From Anaerolineae bacterium (GTDB lineage Bacteria > Chloroflexota > Anaerolineae > 4572-78 > J111): 16,963 nt of DNA. Below the pieces are notes generated by a model that had not been told where the DNA came from, searched no databases, and worked only from the letters and a program-made list of their open reading frames with translations. A program made the position numbers and the translations under genes. This document shows positions 1 to 6,501 of this stretch, one piece after another. Location: contig JAGRCC010000453.1 in NCBI GenBank assembly GCA_020433785.1, positions 1 to 16,963 on the forward strand, given 5' to 3'. How positions within the stretch are numbered: the stretch's first letter is position 1; every line of letters starts with the position of its first letter.

Positions 1-2693
1 TTTTGGGCCAGCACCAGCGCCTGGGTGGCGAATTCCATGCTGCGCGGGTCTCGCTGGGTCCACAAGACGCGGGCGATGCGCTCCAAAGCGGCTTGTTGGC
101 CGCCTTCATCATTAGCCGTGCGAGCCATTTGCAGGGCCTCACGAGCGGTCTGTTCCGCCTGGGCCAGATTGCCCACGTGCCAGTAGTAAGTGGACATTTG
201 GCTCATCGTCTTGAGGTGGCGCAGCCGGTCATCCAGTTGATCGGCCAGATCGAGCATCATTTGCAGCACTTTAAATTCCCGGTCGCGGTCGCCCATCATG
301 TTGCAGACATCGCGCTGCTGGGCCAGCAGTTCGAACCGCTGGCCTAAATTCGTCCGTTGGGCGTCGCCGGTTAGTTCGGGGGATAGGTCTTCCAAAATCT
401 CATAGGCTTGGCCTAGGTAATCGACGGCCTCTTGGTTGGCATGGACTTCAATCGCTTTTTTGCCGGCCTGGCGCAGATAAGCCACCGCTTTTTCGTCCTC
501 CGCCCCGGCGATAAAGTGTCGGGCCAGGATGGCCGGGTTGCGAAAGGCGTGATCAGCCGCCATCCGCTCCATAGCCGCGCCGACTCGTCGGTGCAGCCGC
601 CGCCGGCGCAGCGGCCGCAGTTCCTCGTACAGCGTCTCGCGGATGAGGGCGTGCTGAAATTGGTAGTAGACCACAATGCCGGTATCAATTTGCTCCGGTG
701 GCTGATCAATGATTCTGACGACCTCGATGAGTTGGGCGCTGAGGGCTTCTTCAATGGCCCACTGAATCTTATCGTCATCGTAGGCGCTGGCCTCCAACAG
801 TAAGTCCAGGCCAAAGGAGCGGCCGATGACCGCTGACAAGCGCAGCAGTTCCAACGTCGGCTCCGAGATGCGCTCCAGCCGCCGGCCTAAGACGGCCTTG
901 ATACTGCCGGGGATGTGGGGCAGCGTATCGCTCCGCTGTTCCCACCGGCCTTCCAACCATTGCAATTGCCCGTCGACAACCAGACTCTTGATTAGCTCTT
1001 CGACAAAAAGCGGGTTGCCCTCCGTCGCTTCGTAGATCGATCTGAGAAATTTGCGGCTGATTTTATTGGCCAGCAGCGATTCCAACAGTTGTTTAATAGC
1101 GCCTTGGGGCAGTCGTCGCAAGGGAAATTGGCGTACCATCCCAGCGCTGCGCAGCACACTGATAAAGCGATTGACCGGATGCGAATAGCTCAAGGCCACA
1201 TCGCGATAAGCGGCCGCCGTCATTAATGAATTTCCGAGCGACCGGCTCATCAGCGTATTTAAGATCTCCAGGCTGCCGGGATCGGCGAAATGGAGATCAT
1301 CCAACAGCAGCAGCGCCGGCCGGTCTTGGGCGATGTTAAGGATAAACCGGCTGACCTGATCCAGCAGCCGCGCCCGTTCCGCCGACGGCTCCAGCGAGGG
1401 ATTGGGTTGGATATAGCCCATCTTTTCGGCCACTTGGGGCACCAATTTGATGATTTCACCGGCCATAAAACCGCTCATCTGATGTTGCAAGACATCGGCC
1501 GGCTGGTCAGCGATGTAGTTGCGCAGGACTCGGGCAAAGAGAGCGTAAGGGGTGCCGGCGTCTTGCTCATGGGCGCGGCCGTAGATAATATAGCCATCGC
1601 GTAGGCCCGCATAGACCTGAAGTTCGCGCAAAAGCCGGGTTTTGCCAATGCCGCCTTCGCCGGAGATGATAACCAGCGGCTCGGTCTCGGGTTCCCCCAA
1701 CCGAACCAGGTCCCAATGCTCTTTGAGTTTTTGCAGTTCATCTTCGCGGCCCACCATCTTGCCGCGGGCAATTCGTTCTAACAGAGCTTGGACATTAGCC
1801 GGATCTTCGGTGAGGGATGGAACCTCAGCTTCGCCGGCCGTCGCGTCGGAGGTGGTCAGCCGCTCGATGACCGGGGCCAGGGCGCGGCGGGCCTCGCCGG
1901 CGGTGGCGTAACGATCGTTGGGAGCTTTGGCCAGCAGTTTGAGAATGACAGCTTGCAGTTCGTTCGGGATAGACGAATTATAATGTTGCGGTGGAACGAC
2001 CGGAGCGTGAATATGCTGCGACACGATGGTCAGCGGATCATCCCCGGAAAAAGGCCGGCGGCCGGTGGTGAGTTCATACATGATCACGCCCATCGCGTAC
2101 AAATCAACCCGGTGATCGCCCGGTTCGCCCTGCGCCAATTCGGGGGCCAGATAGGCGGCCGTGCCGGCTACCAGGCCATCCTGGGTCAAACGCGACTGCC
2201 CCTCGATGCGGGCCAGTCCAAAGTCCATGACTTTGATCTGTTTATTCGGCGTGATCATGACATTTTCCGGTTTCAAATCTCGATGGATAACCTGATGCGC
2301 GTGGGAATATTCCAACGCGGCCAAAATCCCGTCGAAAATAGGCAATGCCTCGGCCAGGGGCATCAAATTGGGGGCGTACCCGTTATCAAGCTCCCATAGG
2401 TCCATGCCGGGGATATATTCGATGACCAGATAAGGGCGGCCATCTTCCTCGGCGTAATCATACAGGGTGATGATATTGGGGTGGTTTAAGCGGGCCACCG
2501 ACCGGGCCTCGCCCCGAAAGCGGGCCAATTTGTCGCCGCTGATGTCGCCCTCGCTCAGTAAGAGCTTAATGGCCACTTCGCGGTTGAGCTGTTCATCTTC
2601 AGCTTTGAAGATAATGCCGGCTCCGCCTTCGCCAAGCTGCGTTTGCAACCGGTATCGATTGTTGAGCAATGTTCCCACAGTAATCGTTTTCAT
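1..2693 (-). CDS. Ser/Thr protein kinase fused to STAND-type AAA ATPase and helical repeats (C-terminus off the left edge)
   Basis: The minus-strand frame is open without a stop from ATG 2693 to the window edge, giving about 897 residues. The N-terminal kinase domain (about 13-275) has a glycine-rich loop GEGGAG (21-26), VAIK with K43, the catalytic loop HRDLKPEN (137-144, base D139), DFG (157-159) and APE (183-185), so all residues needed for activity are present. After a linker, an ATPase module has Walker A GEGGIGKT (345-352) and a Walker B-like LLLLDDLHFAD (D465, D466), as in AAA_16/STAND regulators. Residues from about 700 are helical and TPR-like. Known relatives with this order are large cytoplasmic signalling proteins. 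No membrane span is visible in the part seen. An in-frame ATG at 2717 has a weak GGGA 10 nt upstream and would add 8 residues; 2693 has no ribosome site, so the start is uncertain. Partner and substrate are unknown. Confidence 0.93.
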   Translation of the reverse strand, partial: MKTITVGTLLNNRYRLQTQLGEGGAGIIFKAEDEQLNREVAIKLLLSEGDISGDKLARFRGEARSVARLNHPNIITLYDYAEEDGRPYLVIEYIPGMDLWELDNGYAPNLMPLAEALPIFDGILAALEYSHAHQVIHRDLKPENVMITPNKQIKVMDFGLARIEGQSRLTQDGLVAGTAAYLAPELAQGEPGDHRVDLYAMGVIMYELTTGRRPFSGDDPLTIVSQHIHAPVVPPQHYNSSIPNELQAVILKLLAKAPNDRYATAGEARRALAPVIERLTTSDATAGEAEVPSLTEDPANVQALLERIARGKMVGREDELQKLKEHWDLVRLGEPETEPLVIISGEGGIGKTRLLRELQVYAGLRDGYIIYGRAHEQDAGTPYALFARVLRNYIADQPADVLQHQMSGFMAGEIIKLVPQVAEKMGYIQPNPSLEPSAERARLLDQVSRFILNIAQDRPALLLLDDLHFADPGSLEILNTLMSRSLGNSLMTAAAYRDVALSYSHPVNRFISVLRSAGMVRQFPLRRLPQGAIKQLLESLLANKISRKFLRSIYEATEGNPLFVEELIKSLVVDGQLQWLEGRWEQRSDTLPHIPGSIKAVLGRRLERISEPTLELLRLSAVIGRSFGLDLLLEASAYDDDKIQWAIEEALSAQLIEVVRIIDQPPEQIDTGIVVYYQFQHALIRETLYEELRPLRRRRLHRRVGAAMERMAADHAFRNPAILARHFIAGAEDEKAVAYLRQAGKKAIEVHANQEAVDYLGQAYEILEDLSPELTGDAQRTNLGQRFELLAQQRDVCNMMGDRDREFKVLQMMLDLADQLDDRLRHLKTMSQMSTYYWHVGNLAQAEQTAREALQMARTANDEGGQQAALERIARVLWTQRDPRSMEFATQALVLAQ

Positions 2694-2768
2694 AATGGAC
2701 TGACGCTGTCCAGACATACGTGATAATTCCCAGCTGTTAATAAGTTAACTTAATTTTGGCTTATCACC

Positions 2769-2797
2769 ATTGTGGTTTTTTGCGTGCGTATTGTCAA
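2769..2797 (-). promoter_or_regulatory. Candidate sigma70-like promoter of the kinase gene
   Basis: Read on the minus strand, a perfect -35 TTGACA (2797-2792) is followed after 17 bp by CACAAT (2774-2769), four of six matches to the -10 consensus. Transcription would begin near 2762, leaving a 45-70 nt leader depending on the start codon. A 12-bp perfect palindrome, TAAGTTAACTTA (2741-2752), lies just downstream of the predicted start and could be an operator. The match is by eye only. Confidence 0.35.
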
Positions 2798-2800
2798 CTT

Positions 2801-2833
2801 TTGAGGTAAGCTATCGATAGGTGGGGTTATAAT
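2801..2833 (+). promoter_or_regulatory. Candidate promoter of the S2P protease gene with embedded palindrome
   Basis: A perfect -10 hexamer TATAAT lies at 2828-2833. The best -35 (TTGAGG, 2801-2806) sits 21 bp away, longer than usual, so activator-assisted or alternative sigma control is possible. The 10-bp palindrome CTATCGATAG (2811-2820) lies between the two elements and is a candidate operator. The resulting leader of about 148 nt before ATG 2988 is long. Confidence 0.25.
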
Positions 2834-2987
2834 ATATTTCTAATAAAAATTAGGTAAACTATAGGAGAACAATTAGTTGAAAATGGAATGAAACTGGACA
2901 AGTTTTTGGCTTGTTAGCTAAGGCCGGGTGAAACTTTGGCCAGATTTATACGTAAAGTAAACGACGGTTTGTTTAAGGAGCCTATTA

Positions 2988-4103
2988 ATGGGATGGTCAT
3001 TCAAAATTGGTAAATTATTTGGGATTGACTTAAAGGTCCATTTTACCTTTTTGTTGATCCTGATTTGGGGCGCGCTCAACTATGGCGGGAGCGCTGGCCC
3101 TTTGTATGGTATTTTGGTTACTTTGGCCCTGTTTACCTTGGTGGTCTTACATGAATTGGGGCACAGCCTCGCCGCGCGGTGGTATGGTATTCCGGTTAAG
3201 GATATTACGCTGTTACCTATTGGCGGTGTGGCTCGTTTGGAACGGATGCCGGAAAAACCGGTGCAAGAGTTAGTGGTTGCTATTGCCGGGCCGGCCGTAA
3301 ATGTGGCGCTGGCGGTGCTGCTGGTGCCGGTGGTGTGGGCCTTGGGCCTGTATCATTTCGGTATGTTTAGCTTAACCTTGATGATGGAGCCGGGGTTATT
3401 GGGGCTTTCAACATTTTTGCTCTTTGCTAACCTATCGCTGGTTATCTTCAATATGATTCCGGCTTTCCCGTTGGATGGGGGGCGTGTGCTGAGAGCCGCA
3501 CTGGGTTTCTTCACCAACTATCAAAAAGCGACGCAAATTGCCGTGTCAATCGGCCGCGCGCTAGCGATACTCTTAGGCATTTTCGCTATCTATAATCATG
3601 AGATCTTTTTGGCTTTTATCGCCTTCTTTATCTTTATTGCCGGTAGTCAGGAAGGCCAGGCGGTGGCCGCCAGAAGTATGCTGCGTAAAGTATCGGCCCG
3701 CCAGGCGCTGCGAGAAAATCGGGTAGCGCTGTCACCTTATGCGACGGTGGGCCAGGTGGCTTCGATGATGTTGAGCAACTCACAGTCGAACTTTGCCGTG
3801 CTCGATCCGGTCGATGGACAATTTTTGGGTGTGGCTACCAGCAGCAGCATCTCGCAAGCGATGCAAGCCGGTCAATGGCATCGGCGCATTACTGAGATTA
3901 TGCATCAGGCTAAGCACATTCCAACCATTGCTCTTAACACCACTTTGGATGAGGTGCAAGATAAATTAGCGGAAGCCTCAACCCAATTTGTGGCCGTTTA
4001 CGATGGACTGCACTTTAAAGGGGTGATCACGGCTAATGACATTTATCGAGTTTTCCGATTTCTGTCACAAAGCGGCTACTCTTCTCAGTCATATGCGGCT
4101 TAA
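2988..4103 (+). CDS. M50 family site-2-type zinc metalloprotease with CBS domains
   Basis: This intramembrane protease family cuts membrane-anchored regulators such as anti-sigma factors within the lipid bilayer. The zinc motif HELGH is at residues 55-59 in a hydrophobic segment, and the third-ligand motif NMIPAFPLDGGR is at 155-166 (D163), so both halves of the active site are intact. Several membrane spans fill residues 17-215. The C-terminal part (about 225-370) reads as a CBS-domain pair, ending in a typical GVITANDIYR segment; CBS pairs usually bind adenine nucleotides. The 371-residue length and the order TM-protease then CBS match the bacterial S2P/CBS subgroup. The start is well supported by AAGGAG (2975-2980) 7 nt before ATG. 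The gene diverges from the kinase gene and is followed by its own terminator, so it is probably monocistronic. The substrate is not identifiable here. Confidence 0.95.
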   Translation: MGWSFKIGKLFGIDLKVHFTFLLILIWGALNYGGSAGPLYGILVTLALFTLVVLHELGHSLAARWYGIPVKDITLLPIGGVARLERMPEKPVQELVVAIAGPAVNVALAVLLVPVVWALGLYHFGMFSLTLMMEPGLLGLSTFLLFANLSLVIFNMIPAFPLDGGRVLRAALGFFTNYQKATQIAVSIGRALAILLGIFAIYNHEIFLAFIAFFIFIAGSQEGQAVAARSMLRKVSARQALRENRVALSPYATVGQVASMMLSNSQSNFAVLDPVDGQFLGVATSSSISQAMQAGQWHRRITEIMHQAKHIPTIALNTTLDEVQDKLAEASTQFVAVYDGLHFKGVITANDIYRVFRFLSQSGYSSQSYAA

Positions 4104-4110
4104 CCTTACC

Positions 4111-4147
4111 AAAAAGGGATACAGTTGTTAGCTGTATCCCTTTTTTT
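4111..4147 (+). terminator. Rho-independent terminator after the S2P gene
   Basis: A long stem pairs AAAAAGGGATACAG (4111-4124) with CTGTATCCCTTTTT (4132-4145), plus two inner pairs, around a tiny loop. The right arm runs into a seven-T tract (4141-4147). It begins 8 bp after the stop codon. The A-rich left arm means it may also work on the opposite strand. Confidence 0.92.
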
Positions 4148-4215
4148 ATGCTACTATTTCCTACAGTTGGTCCGCTCATCTCTTCTAATCCCCTGTTAAA
4201 ACTAGACAATACCTC

Positions 4216-4300
4216 GTCAAATTTTTGACAAAACCTGCGTCGATTATATACTTAAAGATACAAATTATATTTTGACAATAAGGTTGACAGTAAATATAAT
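4216..4300 (+). promoter_or_regulatory. Tandem sigma70-like promoters and possible MarR operator
   Basis: Two good promoters lie upstream of the MarR gene in AT-rich DNA. P1 has TTGACA (4225-4230), a 16-bp spacer and TATACT (4247-4252). P2 has TTGACA (4272-4277), a 17-bp spacer and TATAAT (4295-4300), a perfect consensus pair. A further TTGACA (4284-4289) lies in the P2 spacer, 12 bp from the first copy. The inverted repeat GTCAA-ATTT-TTGAC (4216-4229) overlaps the P1 -35 box and resembles the short palindromes that MarR proteins bind, so autoregulation is plausible but inferred. The leader after P2 would be about 47 nt. Confidence 0.6.
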
Positions 4301-4353
4301 TAATCCGACAAATAATTTTTGCTGCTAACTATTTTTAAAGTGGAAATACATCT

Positions 4354-4923
4354 ATGGAAGTGGTTTCGAGAGAAGTAAAAGTTAAAAAAATTAAAGATAT
4401 GTTTGTGTCATTGATATGGGTCTCCACGCGCCATTTCTCCCAATGGATCCAGGCATACGGGTTAACTCCGCCTCAGTTTTTTACGTTATCTTCTTTGTCC
4501 TGTCATCGAGGCCCTTGCACTATGCGAGACTTAACTGAGGTCACCTTTCAAGATCCGCCGACGATGACCGGCATCATTGATCGCTTGGTCAAAATGAAAT
4601 TGGTCAAACGTACCCGCAGTGAAGTTGATCGGCGGGTAGTGCTGGTGCAACCCACCCAAAGCGGCGTCGAGTTGGTCACGCGAATTAATGAAGAAGCCTC
4701 TCGAGAGGCAATGAAATCTTATCAGACTCTGGCCGATGAAGAGCTAGAGGCGCTCGAACAATCACTATATTATCTGCTGCGCTTGCAGGTTAGCCGGCAA
4801 ACCTCTCTCACCGGCGAAGAATTGGACACAGAAGTCCAAAGGATGCTCAGTTTTAAGGATGATCCCATCCACTTTCTGAAAATGAACGATAACAATAGCT
4901 TAAAACAACCGGTTGAGTCTTAG
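4354..4923 (+). CDS. MarR family transcriptional regulator
   Basis: The protein is a dimeric winged-helix DNA-binding regulator, usually a repressor released by small phenolic or drug-like ligands. The 189 residues begin with a dimerisation helix (about 10-35). The helix-turn-helix follows, with a recognition helix near 67-80 and the hallmark wing residues DRR at 92-94. Long C-terminal helices span about 107-148. A polar tail of about 40 residues past the normal MarR end (150-189) is unusual and of unknown role. The start is preceded by a weak GGA (4342-4344). The gene is followed after 47 bp, without a terminator, by the RND adaptor, so it most likely controls the downstream efflux operon and its own promoter. 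An internal ATG at 4399 is a less likely start because it would trim the first helix. Confidence 0.9.
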   Translation: MEVVSREVKVKKIKDMFVSLIWVSTRHFSQWIQAYGLTPPQFFTLSSLSCHRGPCTMRDLTEVTFQDPPTMTGIIDRLVKMKLVKRTRSEVDRRVVLVQPTQSGVELVTRINEEASREAMKSYQTLADEELEALEQSLYYLLRLQVSRQTSLTGEELDTEVQRMLSFKDDPIHFLKMNDNNSLKQPVES

Positions 4924-4957
4924 TACTATATCCCCTGCCATATCGAAAAATTAATCT

Positions 4958-4962
4958 GGAGG
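4958..4962 (+). promoter_or_regulatory. Ribosome binding site fixing a GTG start
   Basis: A perfect GGAGG lies 8 nt before GTG 4971. It decides in favour of the GTG, since the encoded protein then begins with a complete lipoprotein signal peptide. Confidence 0.85.
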
Positions 4963-4970
4963 TCTCTTCT

Positions 4971-6386
4971 GTGAAAAAATATTCACTTTCTGTTTTTTTA
5001 TTGCTGCTTGGGTTGGCGTTGTTGGTTTCGGCCTGCAGCAGCTCCGGTGCAGCTGAGGGCGTTGAAGCGGCAGCCGTAACACCGACCCCGACCGAAGAGA
5101 AAACGGTCGCCGTCGAGGTAGGTGAGATCACCACCGGCGACATCGATCTGGTCTTTTCCTACTCCGGCAGCGTTCAACCCAAAGACGATGTCGATCTCAC
5201 CCCCGGCGCGACGGGCAAAGTAGAGCAGCTATTAGTGGAGGTAGGCGACCAGGTTAAGGCCGGCGACAAAATTGCGGTCATCGAAGATGACACCTATTTG
5301 GCCCAGCTTAAACAGGCCGAGGCAGAATTGGCTTCCGCCTCGCTGCAACTGGCGAAAATTGAACAGGGGTCGCGTCCTGAGGAGATCATTGCCGCGCGAG
5401 CTGCCGTCGAGTTGGCGCGAGCCGCTTTAAATGATGTGGCTACCGTTGACGATAATGAGAGAACCAAAGCCGCGGCCGAACTGGCTCGAACCGAAGCCGC
5501 GCTAAAAGCCGCTCAAGCTGAATACGATAAGATCGCCTGGGCCGGCGATGTCGGCGAAAAACCTCAGGCGGTCGCTTTGCAGCAAGCAACGATCAACTAT
5601 GAAAACGCCCTGGCCGATTACAATCTGGATACAAATCCCAGCGACTCCCAATTGGCGCCACTCATGCTCAACCTGGCTCAGGCCGAACTGCAACTGTCGC
5701 TCACGTTAGAACCCTATCGCGAGGTTGATGTCGCGCTCGCCCGAGTTGGCGTTCAGCGCGCTCAGGCCGCCTTGGATATCGCCAAGATTCAACTGGAAGA
5801 AACCGTCGTCGAGGCGCCGTTTGATGGGGTGATTGCTGAACTTTACATCTCCCAGGGCAGCCGGGTGACGCCGCAAAATAATGTAGTGGAACTGCTGTCC
5901 GATGCCCTTGAGGTTAAGGTTGAGGTTCAAGAGAGCCGCATTAGTCAGGTTACCAAAGGTCAGGCGGTCTCGATGCGGACCACCGCTTATCCGGGTCAGG
6001 ATTTTCCCGGCGTTGTCACCAATGTTTCGCCCAAAGCCAATGCCGAGACCCGCACCTTCGAGGTCACCGTTACGCCCACCGATGGAGCGGAGTTGCTGCG
6101 CAGCGGCATGTTCGCTGATGTGGCTATTTTGGCTCAGGAAAATTCCAATACGGTGCTCGCGCCTCGGAACGCCGTCATTCAAGATACTGACCCGCCGACT
6201 GTTTTTGTGGTGGGTGATGACAATCGGGCCGAAGAACGCAAGGTCAACACCGGCTTGTTTGACAGCGACCGCATCGAAATTTTGTCCGGTCTCAAACCTG
6301 GCGAAATTGTCGTCACCGCCGGTCAGGGCAGCTTGACCACCGGCACGAAATTAGATGTAACCAACGATCCGCGTGTTGCTGAGTAA
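4971..6386 (+). CDS. RND efflux adaptor (HlyD/MFP family), lipoprotein
   Basis: This is the membrane-fusion subunit of a resistance-nodulation-division exporter, linking the permease to the outside. Residues 1-21 form a lipoprotein signal peptide ending in the lipobox VSAC with acylated C22. A Thr/Pro-rich linker follows. The first half of the lipoyl domain is about 68-107 (VEVGDQVKAGDKIAVIE). A long alpha-hairpin rich in Ala/Glu/Leu spans 108-275. The second lipoyl half is 279-310 (VEAPFDGVIAELYISQGSRV). The beta-barrel is about 311-388 and the membrane-proximal domain about 389-464. The 471-residue length exceeds the usual 370-400, mainly because of the longer hairpin, which is more typical of MacA-like adaptors. 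The permease gene follows after 115 bp. Anchoring by lipid would suit either a monoderm or a diderm cell. The exported substrate cannot be read from the sequence. Confidence 0.94.
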   Translation: MKKYSLSVFLLLLGLALLVSACSSSGAAEGVEAAAVTPTPTEEKTVAVEVGEITTGDIDLVFSYSGSVQPKDDVDLTPGATGKVEQLLVEVGDQVKAGDKIAVIEDDTYLAQLKQAEAELASASLQLAKIEQGSRPEEIIAARAAVELARAALNDVATVDDNERTKAAAELARTEAALKAAQAEYDKIAWAGDVGEKPQAVALQQATINYENALADYNLDTNPSDSQLAPLMLNLAQAELQLSLTLEPYREVDVALARVGVQRAQAALDIAKIQLEETVVEAPFDGVIAELYISQGSRVTPQNNVVELLSDALEVKVEVQESRISQVTKGQAVSMRTTAYPGQDFPGVVTNVSPKANAETRTFEVTVTPTDGAELLRSGMFADVAILAQENSNTVLAPRNAVIQDTDPPTVFVVGDDNRAEERKVNTGLFDSDRIEILSGLKPGEIVVTAGQGSLTTGTKLDVTNDPRVAE

Positions 6387-6408
6387 AGTCATTAAACGAT
6401 AAATAATG

Positions 6409-6468
6409 AACGATGAATGATGAATAATGAATGATGAGTGGTTAGCTTAAGATTCATCATTCATCATT
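6409..6468 (+). repeat. Inverted repeat of AATGATG units between adaptor and pump genes
   Basis: The arms 6409-6425 and 6452-6468 are complementary at 16 of 17 positions and built from ATGAATGATGAAT-type units. Extra unit copies lie in the loop. There is no terminal T tract, so it is not a classical terminator. It may be a degraded interspersed repeat or a hairpin that sets the adaptor-to-pump mRNA ratio. Confidence 0.8.
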
Positions 6469-6501
6469 CTGATTTCATCCTTCCGAGAAGGATGCTGACT
6501 T

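Noticed and set aside
432..803. Plus-strand open frame of 123 codons
   Set aside because: It lies wholly antisense to the kinase-ATPase gene, which has recognisable domains throughout. No ribosome site or family features are seen.
1788..2399. Plus-strand open frame of 203 codons
   Set aside because: It is antisense to the kinase domain (HRDLKPEN, DFG and APE are read on the other strand), and its residues show no known motif.
2696..2712. Hairpin TGGAC-TGACGCT-GTCCA near the kinase start
   Set aside because: A five-bp stem without a T tract is too weak for a terminator, and it overlaps the possible alternative start of the kinase gene.
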